The notes: generated by a model not told the origin, from the sequence alone. A stretch of 54,432 bases of DNA from Oscillospiraceae bacterium (GCA_020024475.1 JAHHTS010000008.1:1-54432), one strand, 5' to 3'; shown: positions 8,003 to 16,543, counted from the stretch's first letter. Made by a program: numbers and translations.

Positions 8003-8353
8003 TTATTTAGCTTCTTTCTCAATAAGAACAGAAACACCTGCTGGCAAACAAACAGCATATTCATATTCGTGACTTATATAACCAAAACCCTCACAAATAT
8101 GATCAGGGCATTTACTATTTATAAACCGTATTTCTCCATCTTTAACATCAAGTGTAACATCGAATTTACCTTCTGTAAATGTATAAGTATCATCAACAGT
8201 TAAATCAACTTGATACCTCGTATCACTATTGTCAAATATAACCGTTGCTACACCACCTTTAGTTTTATTAATTTGCTGCCAACAAAAAAAGGTAAGCGCA
8301 ACTAATAGCACTCCTCCAATTAAAATTACATTTATATTTAACTTCTTTTTCAT
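8003..8353 (-). CDS. NusG domain II-containing extracytoplasmic protein
   Basis: This 116-residue protein has one N-terminal membrane helix (about 8-25) followed by a small beta domain of the NusG_II type, here outside the cytoplasm and not linked to a NusG N-terminal domain. The family Cys pair is present as CPDHIC (C82, C87), with a third Cys at 102 in the AVCLPAGVSVLIE strand. In many Firmicutes such genes sit beside flavin-related membrane genes (ApbE, Gx transporters, FMN-binding proteins); here the rnf operon is about 2.3 kb away. Function is unknown; the link to flavin export or flavinylation is inference from context. Confidence 0.82.
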   Translation of the reverse strand: MKKKLNINVILIGGVLLVALTFFCWQQINKTKGGVATVIFDNSDTRYQVDLTVDDTYTFTEGKFDVTLDVKDGEIRFINSKCPDHICEGFGYISHEYEYAVCLPAGVSVLIEKEAK

Positions 8354-8436
8354 TTTCGTACTCCTTATTTATCAGTTAATTTAGTATTATACACTATAAG
8401 TAAAGTTTTTTCTAGAGTACATTTCTGAAAATTGTG

Positions 8437-8445
8437 TGATATAAT
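8437..8445 (+). promoter_or_regulatory. Extended -10 promoter of the dipeptidase gene
   Basis: TG-A-TATAAT (TG at 8437-8438, TATAAT at 8440-8445) lies 33 bases before the ATG. The -35 region is poor (TACATT), as is common with extended -10 promoters. Confidence 0.6.
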
Positions 8446-8477
8446 GATATACATAATAATAAATACGGAGGATTCAT

Positions 8478-9872
8478 ATGATTAACGCAGAATTTAGAAA
8501 AAAAGTTCAACAATTTGTTAAAGACAATAGAGAGAATATAATTGCTGATATAAAAGAAATTGTTGCTGTTCCAAGTGTTGCGGGCGAACCTAGCGAAGGT
8601 ATGCCTTTTGGTCCAGGTCCTAAGAACGCATTGAATAAAGGTTTGGAAATGGCTAGCAGAATGGGTCTTAAAACCACTAATCTTGATAATTATATCGGAT
8701 ATGCACAGCTTGATGGTGAAAGAGAAGAGTATCTTGCAACAATATGTCATCTTGATGTTGTTCCTGTTGGTAATGGCTGGAAAGCAGACCCATTTATCGT
8801 TAGAGAAATAGAAGGTTGGCTTATTGGTCGTGGTGTATGTGATAACAAAGGTGCAGCAATTCTCACAATGTATATGCTTAAATTCTTCAAAGAGCAAGGT
8901 GTTAAGCTTCCATATACGATTCGTGCATTATTCGGTGCTGATGAAGAAACAGGCATGACAGATGTTGAACATTATCTTGAAAAAGAAAAAGCACCACTTT
9001 TCATTTTTACTCCTGATGCGAACTTTCCTGTATGCTGTGGTGAAAAAGGTATTGTATCATTTAATCTTTTCAGTAAAAAAATAGATAACAGCAATGTGTT
9101 AAAGTTCGATTCAGGTGTTGCAGGTAATGTTATTCCCGACCTAGCTGAAATAACTTTTAAAAATTGCGATGGTAACTTCCCTGTTATCGATGGTTTTGAA
9201 GTTGAAAAAACACAAGAAGGTATAAAAGTTACAGCTCATGGCATAGGTGGTCATGCTGCTTCACCTGAAGGTACCAAAAATGCTATTGGTATGATTGTAA
9301 ATTATGCTCTTGATAACAACTTGTTCAGCGAAGAAGAAAAGCCTTACTTCTTATTATTGAAAAAATTACATGACGTTTCAGATGGCTCAGGACTTGGAAT
9401 TGATGCTGATGACAAGCTTTTTGACCCTCTTACATGTATAGGAGGTATTATTAGTTTCAAAGATGGTATTTTCTGTCAAAACATCAACATCAGATACCCA
9501 ACAAACACAAATCCTGAAAAAATTCATAAAATCTTGGATTCACTTTTCAAAACTGTTGGTGGATATGTTCCTGAAAGCAAAGGTGCAGAACCATTCTACA
9601 TTGACCCTAAAGATCCAATTGTTATGGCTATGATGAACACCTATAATGAAGTTACTGGCCTTCACACTGAACCTTATACAATCGGTGGTGGAACATATGC
9701 TAGACACTTCCCTCGTGGTGTTGCATTTGGCACCGAACCTCAAGGTGACGAACTTCCAGATTTTGTTGGTTCAGCACATATGGCTGAAGAAGGATACTCA
9801 ATCGATGGATTTATGAGTGCTTTAGAAATAATCATTATCGCGATGAGCGAACTTCAAAAACTTGAATACTAA
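8478..9872 (+). CDS. pepV: M20 family dipeptidase, PepV/Sapep type
   Basis: This is a metal-dependent peptidase that cleaves dipeptides, cytosolic by lack of a signal. The 464-residue length matches PepV/Sapep. The M20 metal-site residues are visible: H91 and D93 in CHLDVVP, D122 in GRGVCDNKG, the catalytic pair E156-E157 in GADEETG, D180 in TPDANFP, and a C-terminal His in GGGTYARHFP or SAHMAEE. A lid domain sits between the two halves, as in PepV. The gene is single, with its own extended -10 promoter, a GGAGG site and two hairpins downstream. The natural substrate could be general dipeptides or cell-wall-derived ones. Confidence 0.9.
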   Translation: MINAEFRKKVQQFVKDNRENIIADIKEIVAVPSVAGEPSEGMPFGPGPKNALNKGLEMASRMGLKTTNLDNYIGYAQLDGEREEYLATICHLDVVPVGNGWKADPFIVREIEGWLIGRGVCDNKGAAILTMYMLKFFKEQGVKLPYTIRALFGADEETGMTDVEHYLEKEKAPLFIFTPDANFPVCCGEKGIVSFNLFSKKIDNSNVLKFDSGVAGNVIPDLAEITFKNCDGNFPVIDGFEVEKTQEGIKVTAHGIGGHAASPEGTKNAIGMIVNYALDNNLFSEEEKPYFLLLKKLHDVSDGSGLGIDADDKLFDPLTCIGGIISFKDGIFCQNINIRYPTNTNPEKIHKILDSLFKTVGGYVPESKGAEPFYIDPKDPIVMAMMNTYNEVTGLHTEPYTIGGGTYARHFPRGVAFGTEPQGDELPDFVGSAHMAEEGYSIDGFMSALEIIIIAMSELQKLEY

Positions 9873-9903
9873 TAAAAAGGGCAGCTTATTCTGCCTTTTT
9901 TAT
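9873..9903 (+). terminator. Terminator of the dipeptidase gene
   Basis: AAAAAGGGCAG and CTGCCTTTTT form a stem with a 6-base loop directly after the stop codon and end in a T-run. Confidence 0.85.
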
Positions 9904-9942
9904 TATATGAAAGATACAAAATATGTTTATACAGCGGATTAG

Positions 9943-9986
9943 TAAAAAAGCGGAATCTGTCAATATTGGCAAATTCCGCTTTATTC
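9943..9986. terminator. Second hairpin, possible back-up or reverse terminator
   Basis: AAAGCGGAAT pairs with ATTCCGCTTT around a loop of about 20 bases that has a short inner CTG/CAA-type pairing. A and T runs flank it, so it could act in either direction. Confidence 0.5.
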
Positions 9987-9989
9987 TAT

Positions 9990-10438
9990 AGTTATAAAAT
10001 TAAACCAGTAATTATAGATTTTTTTATAAAAATCAATCAGATTATTTAAACGCTTCTTAAGAATAGTTCAACACTTTACTGTTTACAATAAAATCACAAT
10101 CATAGGAAATATATGCTACTAATTTACATCTCCCGCTTTTTCATTCACTATAATATATTTATTTTTCTCTATGTCAGTATTATTGGAAACATCTTTTCAC
10201 TTTTAAGCTTTCCAATAGCCTAAGAAACTATTATACAGTAACTATCATAATAGTCTTTGGTCTTTTAAATAATAGTTCATCTATACCTAATTTTTCATAA
10301 TTGATGCTTTTTAGATAGTTTAACGTTTCTAATATAACAATATGTCACTTAAATTTTAAATTGCTGTAATGATATTTGCTGATATAAGAAAACCGTTAAA
10401 TTTATTTTTTTTAAACATAAAATAATATCTTTATAATC
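9990..10438. other. Gene-free, probably decayed stretch
   Basis: No frame is open for a useful length on either strand. On the minus strand around 10240-10310 a short stretch reads like protein (NYEKLGIDELLFKRPKT, then stops), which hints at a degraded gene I cannot identify. There is no clear terminator for the PfkB gene that ends at 10439. Confidence 0.4.
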
Positions 10439-11374
10439 TTATTTTTGCTCAACTGTAACATCTATTCCTAGTTCCTTAGGAAGGAATCGTGGGCATACAT
10501 TTTCAGATGAAGTTATAACAGATGCTGCAAGAAAAGAACCTATTTCCATAGCTTCAGGCAAAGTTTTTCCATAAGTAAGCGCAGCGGAAACACCAGCGCA
10601 AAAAGCGTCTCCTGCACCAGAAGTGTCCTTTACTGCAACCTTTTTAGCTGGACAAACTCCTTTATTTCCTTTTATATCCGCATAAACTGAACCTTTTGCC
10701 CCCATAGTCACAACCATAGATTTTATATTGGCCCGTCTAATTTTTTCACTTAAAATATCCCGCATTTCTTGTGGGGTTTTGTCATCATAGTCATCAAGAA
10801 ATAAAACACCAGCTTCTTGCAAATTGCAAATAAAACATTCGAATTTTTGCAGATAATCTCGTCGTTCAGTTGCGATACTCATGTTAGAAACCATACCATA
10901 CAATGGAACATTATACTTTTCAGCAAGTTTAACCGCAAGTTTTAAAATTTCCTTTTCAATATCAACTTCAATAATTAAGCTATCAGCTTTAGAAAATATT
11001 TCATCACCTTTTTCCTCCAATAAATTCACTAAAGGAAGCAAATTTGGTCTTTTAGATATAGAACCAGCAACATCACCTGTGTTGTCAAAAACAACCATCC
11101 AAGTACCCATTCCATCTGGTTCTGTAATTATATAATCAGTATTTACCTTATGTTTGCGAAGTTTTTCTTTAACAGCTGTTCCAAGTGGTGTATCGTCTAC
11201 AATTCCTATATACGCAGGACGGAGTTCCATATTAGCAATATCTTCAACAATATTTCTTGCAACTCCTCCATGAACATATTCAATTTTGCCAGAATTACGA
11301 CCTTTTGCTACATATGTATCAAAAGGGAACCCTTTTATATCCACAAATGTTGCACCCATTACTGTGATACTCAT
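10439..11374 (-). CDS. PfkB family carbohydrate/nucleoside kinase
   Basis: This ribokinase-fold ATP-dependent kinase phosphorylates a sugar or nucleoside. The 311-residue protein has the N-terminal G-G-x-A-R-N substrate motif (36-41) and the C-terminal signature DTSGAGDAFCAG, with anion-hole GAGD at 253-256 and catalytic D256. A Cys-rich middle (C180, C183) is unusual but not diagnostic. Pseudouridine kinase (PsuK) and other nucleoside kinases in this family share the early IEYVHGGVARN pattern, so PsuK is one candidate; no psuG or transporter gene adjoins it. It has its own promoter at 11404-11433 and a GGAG site. Confidence 0.87.
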   Translation of the reverse strand: MSITVMGATFVDIKGFPFDTYVAKGRNSGKIEYVHGGVARNIVEDIANMELRPAYIGIVDDTPLGTAVKEKLRKHKVNTDYIITEPDGMGTWMVVFDNTGDVAGSISKRPNLLPLVNLLEEKGDEIFSKADSLIIEVDIEKEILKLAVKLAEKYNVPLYGMVSNMSIATERRDYLQKFECFICNLQEAGVLFLDDYDDKTPQEMRDILSEKIRRANIKSMVVTMGAKGSVYADIKGNKGVCPAKKVAVKDTSGAGDAFCAGVSAALTYGKTLPEAMEIGSFLAASVITSSENVCPRFLPKELGIDVTVEQK

Positions 11375-11403
11375 AACTGCTCTCCTAATTAAAATTTTGT
11401 TGT

Positions 11404-11433
11404 ATTATAACATATTTTATCGAGCAAAAACAA
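11404..11433 (-). promoter_or_regulatory. Promoter of the PfkB gene
   Basis: On the minus strand TTGTTT (11428-11433) and TATAAT (11404-11409) are 18 bases apart. TG one base before the -10 gives an extended -10. It lies about 30 bases upstream of the ATG. Confidence 0.65.
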
Positions 11434-11674
11434 GTTAACGAAAAACTATTATATAAATTTATACAATATGTAGTTTATAAGTATTTTTTATATAATCGTT
11501 GAATATTTTAAAAATTTAATTTTTTTATTGTACATTTTAGTTTATATTTGTAATTTATTGTACAAATATTACATTATGTATATTATTTAGGGGCGTTTTT
11601 ATATAGTTAGGAACAAAAAGCGGTTTTATAAACAACACAAATTTTGAATAACTATTTTTACTTTTTAATTATAA

Positions 11675-12394
11675 TTAAAGAATTATTCCACCATCTACCA
11701 CAAGATTTTGACCAGTAATAAATGCCGCATCATCGCTTATTAAAAATTTTACTGCATTTGCAACATCTTTTGTCGTTCCTATTCTTCCTAGTGGTGTTTC
11801 ATCAGATAAAGCTTTTAAATCATCTTCAGAATAACAATTCAACATTTTTGTATTTATAACCCCTGGGCTTACACAGTTTACTCTTATTCCCGAAGGTCCA
11901 AGTTCTTTTGCTAGCGCTTTTGAAAATGTGATAACGCCGCCTTTTGCAGCTGAATAAACAGACTCACAAGATGCTCCAACAACTCCCCATATAGAAGAAA
12001 TATTTATAATGACACCACTATGATTTTTTACCATATAATCAGACGCAAAACGACAAGAATAAATCACACCATTTAGATCAGTTGATATTAAATTTACAAT
12101 TTGACTTTCATTCATATCCTGTAAAAGACCAGTAAAGGCCGAACCAGCATTATTGATAACAATATCTATTTTCCCAAAATTTTTTATAATATTCTCATAT
12201 AAACTTTTTATACTTTCAAAGTTTGAAACATCACATTGGAAAGCTTTTGCACTTGACAGTTCATTACAAAGTATTTCAGCACTTTCTTTGTTTTTATTAT
12301 ATGTCACAGCTATAGCATATCCCGATTTATCTAGCACCCTGGCAATTTCAGCACCTATATCACCAGACGCTCCTGTTATTAAAACTGTTTTCAT
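11675..12394 (-). CDS. SDR family oxidoreductase (FabG/YmfI-like)
   Basis: This short-chain dehydrogenase/reductase is NAD(P)(H)-dependent. It has the dinucleotide motif GASGDIG (8-14), NNAG (81-84) and a catalytic S134, Y147, K151 (YSAAK). It closes with the FITGQNLVVDGG stretch typical of FabG-like SDRs. The ISSIWGVVGASCE segment before the active site resembles the elongation factor P 5-aminopentanone reductase (YmfI) group more than housekeeping FabG, but I cannot prove this without a tree. I place the start at the second in-frame ATG because GGAG sits 6 bases before it, while the ATG four codons upstream has no site. It lies directly behind a hairpin (12413-12441). Confidence 0.85.
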   Translation of the reverse strand: MKTVLITGASGDIGAEIARVLDKSGYAIAVTYNKNKESAEILCNELSSAKAFQCDVSNFESIKSLYENIIKNFGKIDIVINNAGSAFTGLLQDMNESQIVNLISTDLNGVIYSCRFASDYMVKNHSGVIINISSIWGVVGASCESVYSAAKGGVITFSKALAKELGPSGIRVNCVSPGVINTKMLNCYSEDDLKALSDETPLGRIGTTKDVANAVKFLISDDAAFITGQNLVVDGGIIL

Positions 12395-12412
12395 AATCTT
12401 CTCCATATAAGA

Positions 12413-12441
12413 AAAGGCGAAATATAAAATTTCGCCTTTTT
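12413..12441 (-). terminator. Hairpin between the RarA-C-like gene and the SDR gene
   Basis: AAAAGGCGAAAT pairs with ATTTCGCCTTTT around a 4-5 base loop, 10 bases after the stop of the gene at 12451-13071. On the minus strand a short TTTTCTTAT tail follows, and the SDR ribosome-binding site begins only about 8 bases later. It may be a leaky terminator or attenuator, because no promoter fits between it and the SDR start. Confidence 0.75.
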
Positions 12442-12450
12442 ATTATTTAA

Positions 12451-13071
12451 TTAAGCTTGCCATACATTGTATGTAAATGAACCTTCTTTTGGTTTTGTAT
12501 CATTTTTGATTTCTTCTTTAATAACTTCTTTAAGTTTAAGACGATATGTATCATCATAATTATCCCAAACAGGTATAACTTTACTAGCTTCGTCAAGAAA
12601 GTGAATAATATCTCTACCTTTGGCACGACCTTTTACTGTATGAACGTCATATGCATAATCAGGAATTTCTGGAACATATCCTTGCTCAAATTTTTTGATA
12701 ACAATGTTTTTAAGACAATCCGTGGATCGTTCTTTAGGCTGTTCACAAAGGAAACGAATTGCATGAATAAAGAAAAAAGGTCTATCTCCATCTTGATAAG
12801 GAAATTTCTTCCTAGCTTGATCAAGATTTCTAATAAGTTCTATCGCTCTAGGGTTGCCAAAACCGATATCTTCACAAGCTATAACATTAAGGCGTCTCCA
12901 AAGTTTATCCTCTAGAAATTCGCTTGTTATGTAAAGTTCATAAGCCATATCAACGGCTATTTCATAGTCTGCACGTCTGATAGCTTTCTGCACTCCTGCA
13001 ATAAGTTCATCGCAAGGGATACCATTTCTGCTTTTTAGTCCACCCCATGGGTCAAAAGGCATATTTGACAT
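12451..13071 (-). CDS. Stand-alone RarA/MgsA C-terminal-like protein, copy 2
   Basis: This 206-residue soluble protein looks like the C-terminal helical part of the RarA/MgsA/WRNIP1 replication-associated ATPase. It has the xxKxIRRADYEIAVDMA helix pair, the hallmark ACEDIGFGNPRAI (RarA: ASEDVGNADPRAM), and a later HTVKGRAKGRDIIHFL segment aligning with the RarA HLRNAPTKLMKEMGYG region. The whole AAA+ module (Walker A and B) is missing, so it cannot hydrolyse ATP itself. In RarA this region makes the tetramer. The neighbour at 13087-13701 is a close paralog (about three quarters identical by eye) 15 bases away, so the two are co-transcribed and may form a hetero-oligomer. GGGAGG precedes the ATG. 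Function unknown. Confidence 0.7.
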   Translation of the reverse strand: MSNMPFDPWGGLKSRNGIPCDELIAGVQKAIRRADYEIAVDMAYELYITSEFLEDKLWRRLNVIACEDIGFGNPRAIELIRNLDQARKKFPYQDGDRPFFFIHAIRFLCEQPKERSTDCLKNIVIKKFEQGYVPEIPDYAYDVHTVKGRAKGRDIIHFLDEASKVIPVWDNYDDTYRLKLKEVIKEEIKNDTKPKEGSFTYNVWQA

Positions 13072-13086
13072 ATTTTATTTCCTCCC

Positions 13087-13701
13087 TTAATCTCTTGTAT
13101 AAACAAATGAACCTTCTTTTGGCTGAATGTTATTTTCTAGTTCATTTTTGATAACTTCTTTAAGTTTAAGGCGATATGTATCATCATATCCTTCCATCAA
13201 TGGAACAACCTTACTCGCTTCATCGAGAAAGTGAATAATATCTCTGCCTTTTGCGCGTCCTTGAGCTGTATGAACATCATAAGCATAATCTGGAACAGTT
13301 GGAACATAACCCTGTTCAAATTTCTTAATAACAAGATTTTTAAGACAATCAGTTGAGCGTTCTTTTGGCTGAGCACATAGATAACGAATAGCGAACATAA
13401 AGAATAATGGTCTATCACCATCAGTATATGGGAACAGTTTTCTTGCTTCATCAAGTTTGTTTATTACCATAATGGCATATGGATTACCAAAACCAATATC
13501 TTCACAAGCTATGATGGTAAGACGACGCCAAAGTTTGTCTTCAAATTGCTCACTTGTTATGTACATTTCGTAAGCAATATCAACAGCGATTTCATAATCT
13601 GCGCGCCTAATAGATTTTTGAAGTCCTGCAACTAACTCGTCACCAGGTACACCATTTCTGCTAGTAATTCCAGCCCATGGATCATAAGACATAAAAGCCA
13701 T
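13087..13701 (-). CDS. Stand-alone RarA/MgsA C-terminal-like protein, copy 1
   Basis: This 204-residue paralog of the gene at 12451-13071 comes first in the tandem pair. It has the same motifs: DPWAGITSRNG at the start, RRADYEIAVD, IACEDIGFGNP, PKERSTDCLKN, and YDDTYRLKLKEVI near the end. The two differ mainly in the termini and in a few surface stretches (residues 72-85 and 168-175). No ATPase motif, signal peptide or membrane helix is visible. AAAGGAG lies 6 bases before the ATG. The gene begins 35 bases after the proS stop on the same strand, so it could belong to a proS transcript. The RarA relation is by eye and should be tested with a profile search. Confidence 0.7.
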   Translation of the reverse strand: MAFMSYDPWAGITSRNGVPGDELVAGLQKSIRRADYEIAVDIAYEMYITSEQFEDKLWRRLTIIACEDIGFGNPYAIMVINKLDEARKLFPYTDGDRPLFFMFAIRYLCAQPKERSTDCLKNLVIKKFEQGYVPTVPDYAYDVHTAQGRAKGRDIIHFLDEASKVVPLMEGYDDTYRLKLKEVIKNELENNIQPKEGSFVYTRD

Positions 13702-13736
13702 AATTTTCTCCTTTGTAATGCTATATTATATAAAAA

Positions 13737-15176
13737 TTAGTAAGCTTTACCCCAAACAACTCTATGATGAGCTGCTTTACCACACACTGGGCAAACTCCA
13801 TCTATATTGTCCTGTTCACCAAATGGCATACATCTGCTTGAAAGGCCAGCTTGTTCCTTCATTGCTGCTTCGCATTCTGCATCACCACACCAAAGTGTTT
13901 TGATAAAACCATCTTTTGCATTTGAAGAAGCAATTATTTCTTCCATAGTATCAAGTGTTTCTGTTCTTGATTCAAGGTTTTCTTTAGCTTTATTATAAAT
14001 TGACTGTTCAAGTTCTTTAGTAAGGCGGATAATTTCTTCTTCAAGATTATCTAGTGAAACAAATGTTTTTTCTCTGTTATCACGACGAACAATAACACAC
14101 TGATTATTTTCAATATCTTTAGGGCCTATTTCAAGGCGAAGAGGTACACCTTTCATTTCATACTGATTAAATTTCCAACCAGCTGAATAATCGCTATCGT
14201 CAACTTTTACTCTAAATGACTTTTCAAGGCGTGTTTTAAGTTCATTTGCTTTTTCAAGTACACCTTCTTTATGCTGTGCAATAGGAATAATAACAATCTG
14301 AATAGGTGCAACTGCTGGTGGAATTATAAGGCCATAATCATCGCCATGGCTCATTATAAGAGCACCGATAATTCTTGTTGAAATACCCCAGCTGGTCTGG
14401 AATGGGTAAGAAATTGTGTTGTTTCTATCAGCAAAATTAACTTCATAAGCTTTTGCAAATCCATCACCAAAGTAGTGTGATGTACCGCTTTGCAATGCCT
14501 TACCATCATGCATCATAGCTTCTATTGTATATGTTGCTTCGGCACCTGCAAATTTTTCACTCTCGGTTTTTTTGCCTTTAATAACAGGCATCATAAGTTC
14601 TTTTTCAGCAAAATCTGCATACATATCTAAAATTGACAATGTTTCATTTTTTGCTTCTTCAGCTGTTTCATGAATTGTATGGCCTTCCTGCCAAAAAAAT
14701 TCACGGCCACGAAGGAAAGGTCTTGTTGTTTTTTCCCATCTAACAACACTGCACCATTGATTATATTTCATAGGCAACTGACGATATGTCTGCAAAGTGT
14801 GTGCCCAGTGATCACAGAATAAAGTTTCACTTGTAGGGCGAACACAAAGACGTTCTTCAAGTTTTTCATTACCGCCATGTGTAACCCATGCAACTTCAGG
14901 AGCAAAGCCTACAACATGGTCTTTTTCTTTTTGCAAAAGACTTTCAGGAATAAGCATTGGCATAGCTACATTTTCATGTCCTGTTGCCTTGAATTTTGCG
15001 TCAAGGCTCTTCTGAATATTTTCCCATAAAGCTTGACCATATGGACGCATAATTGTAAAGCCTTTAATTGATGAATAGTCGATAAGCTCAGCTTTTACAA
15101 CTACATCTGTGAACCACTGTGCAAAATCTTCATCTCGTGATGTGATTTCACTAACAAATTTTTTATCTTTCGCCAT
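13737..15176 (-). CDS. proS: Prolyl-tRNA synthetase, short (archaeal/eukaryotic-like) type
   Basis: ProRS charges tRNA-Pro with proline in the cytoplasm. The 479-residue protein is the compact form without the large editing insertion of the classic bacterial type. It has class II motif 2 (RWEKTTRPFLRGREFFWQEGHT) and motif 3 (IGALIMSHGDDYGLIIPPAVAP) followed by an anticodon-binding domain. The C-terminal extension, with a CPVCGK pair and two earlier Cys residues, resembles the zinc-binding tail of archaeal-type ProRS. Lacking the INS domain, it may rely on a separate YbaK/ProX deacylase for alanyl-tRNA-Pro, not seen here. No T-box leader is visible upstream. Confidence 0.96.
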   Translation of the reverse strand: MAKDKKFVSEITSRDEDFAQWFTDVVVKAELIDYSSIKGFTIMRPYGQALWENIQKSLDAKFKATGHENVAMPMLIPESLLQKEKDHVVGFAPEVAWVTHGGNEKLEERLCVRPTSETLFCDHWAHTLQTYRQLPMKYNQWCSVVRWEKTTRPFLRGREFFWQEGHTIHETAEEAKNETLSILDMYADFAEKELMMPVIKGKKTESEKFAGAEATYTIEAMMHDGKALQSGTSHYFGDGFAKAYEVNFADRNNTISYPFQTSWGISTRIIGALIMSHGDDYGLIIPPAVAPIQIVIIPIAQHKEGVLEKANELKTRLEKSFRVKVDDSDYSAGWKFNQYEMKGVPLRLEIGPKDIENNQCVIVRRDNREKTFVSLDNLEEEIIRLTKELEQSIYNKAKENLESRTETLDTMEEIIASSNAKDGFIKTLWCGDAECEAAMKEQAGLSSRCMPFGEQDNIDGVCPVCGKAAHHRVVWGKAY

Positions 15177-15191
15177 TTTTTCCTCTTTTCA

Positions 15192-15230
15192 AAATTTTAC
15201 CCTTATATTGTTATATAAGGGCTAAAATTT
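15192..15230 (-). terminator. Long hairpin between acpP and proS
   Basis: AAATTTTACCCTTATA pairs with TATAAGGGCTAAAATTT with one bulged base. It lies 7-45 bases after the acpP stop on the minus strand and just before the proS start. There is no strong T-run after it, so it may be a weak terminator or an RNA-processing site. Confidence 0.5.
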
Positions 15231-15236
15231 ATACAC

Positions 15237-15476
15237 TTACTTATTTTTTAATATATATTCCACAACATCATTTACTGTAATAAGGTCATCAAGAGCTTCA
15301 TTTGGAACTTCCACATTAAGTTCATCTTCGATATCCATGATAATGTCAATCATATCAAGGCTATCAGCTTCGAAATCTTCTCTGATGTTAGCATCAAGTG
15401 AAATATTTTCAGGTTCAATTCCTAATTCCTCGTTAATTATATCAAATAACTTTTTTACAATTTCATCTTTATTCAT
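15237..15476 (-). CDS. acpP: Acyl carrier protein
   Basis: ACP carries growing acyl chains on a 4'-phosphopantetheine arm in fatty acid synthesis. The 79-residue acidic protein has the attachment site EADSLDMI with S39, and the usual four-helix pattern. It stands alone, away from other fab genes, with its own strong promoter (15507-15534) and a GGAG site. It is probably the fatty acid ACP, since no polyketide or D-Ala ligase genes adjoin it. Confidence 0.95.
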   Translation of the reverse strand: MNKDEIVKKLFDIINEELGIEPENISLDANIREDFEADSLDMIDIIMDIEDELNVEVPNEALDDLITVNDVVEYILKNK

Positions 15477-15506
15477 GAGATTTCTCCTTATTTATGATTA
15501 CTTATA

Positions 15507-15534
15507 ATTTTACTGTTTTTACCCTTTTTGTCAA
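15507..15534 (-). promoter_or_regulatory. Promoter of acpP
   Basis: On the minus strand a consensus TTGACA (15529-15534) is followed after 16 bases by TAAAAT (15507-15512), about 30 bases before the acpP start and just past the tsaD stop. Confidence 0.8.
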
Positions 15535-15541
15535 GGATAAA

Positions 15542-16543
15542 TTAATCAAAGTCAATATTAAGACTTGCTATACCATTAAGCTCAATATTCCCTCTGCGGC
15601 CATTTATAAATTCATAGTATCCCCGAGAGGCAATCATTGCTGCATTGTCACCACAAAGTTCCATATATGGTGCAAAGAATTCTCTATTTTCGATTTTTTC
15701 CTCAATGAGTTGTCTAAGTCTTTTATTTGCCGAAACGCCTCCTGCTATTGCAACCTTATCGTAACCGAATTCTTTGGCGGCATTTGAAAGATTTTCACTA
15801 AGAATTTGAGCAATTTTTTCTTGGAATGAAGCAGCGAGACTATTTATATCTGTTTTTTCACCTTTCATATTGTTTGTATTATATATATTAATAACCGCAG
15901 TTTTAAGCCCTGAAAAACTTACATCATACTTATTTTCTGTATGAGGTGTAGGCAATTTATATTTTTTATCATCCCCAGATAAAGCAGCTTTGGCAATAGC
16001 TGGTCCACCTGGATAACCAAGTCCAAGAGTACGACTTACTTTATCAAAAGCTTCTCCTGCAGCGTCATCTATTGTATGGCCTATAACACGAAACTTTGTA
16101 TAGTCGTCGACTGCCACAATATGACTGTGTCCACCAGACGCAACTAAGCAAATAAACGGCGGCTTTAGTTCAGGATATGTGAGATATAGAGCTGCAATAT
16201 GTCCACGAAGATGATGAACAGGAACAAGTGGCTTTCCACTTGCATAAGAAAGTCCTTTTGCAAAATTAAGTCCGACTAAAAGTGCACCTATAAGACCAGG
16301 GGCGAATGTGCAAGCAATTGCATCGACATCATTTACTGTCATTTTAGCTTCATCAAAACATTTTTGCACCACTTCGCTAATTGCATCTATGTGGCGGCGT
16401 GAAGCAATTTCTGGTACAACTCCGCCATATAATCCATGTTCCTCAACCTGTGAATATACAATATTTGAAGCAATTATTCTGCCATTTTCAACTATTGAAG
16501 CTGCTGTTTCATCACAACTACTTTCTATACCCAATATATACAT
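15542..16543 (-). CDS. tsaD: tRNA N6-threonylcarbamoyladenosine transferase TsaD
   Basis: TsaD (Kae1/YgjD) transfers the threonylcarbamoyl group to A37 of ANN-reading tRNAs, working with TsaB and TsaE. The 333-residue protein begins with ILGIESSCDETA. It carries the metal-binding H-H-L-R-G-H stretch (H111 and H115), the SGGHSHI phosphate-binding loop, and a late AGGVSANKRLR motif. It follows rimI by 28 bases and polA lies upstream, so polA-rimI-tsaD is likely one operon. tsaB and tsaE are not in the window. Confidence 0.97.
   Translation of the reverse strand: MYILGIESSCDETAASIVENGRIIASNIVYSQVEEHGLYGGVVPEIASRRHIDAISEVVQKCFDEAKMTVNDVDAIACTFAPGLIGALLVGLNFAKGLSYASGKPLVPVHHLRGHIAALYLTYPELKPPFICLVASGGHSHIVAVDDYTKFRVIGHTIDDAAGEAFDKVSRTLGLGYPGGPAIAKAALSGDDKKYKLPTPHTENKYDVSFSGLKTAVINIYNTNNMKGEKTDINSLAASFQEKIAQILSENLSNAAKEFGYDKVAIAGGVSANKRLRQLIEEKIENREFFAPYMELCGDNAAMIASRGYYEFINGRRGNIELNGIASLNIDFD

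Noticed and set aside
8412..8897. Minus-strand frame of 161 codons over the dipeptidase start
   Set aside because: It overlaps the dipeptidase coding sequence antisense, has a Cys/Phe/Thr-rich composition and no ribosome-binding site.
15177..15236. T-box leader before prolyl-tRNA synthetase
   Set aside because: The gap is only 60 bases and contains a simple hairpin, far too short for a T-box with specifier and antiterminator.
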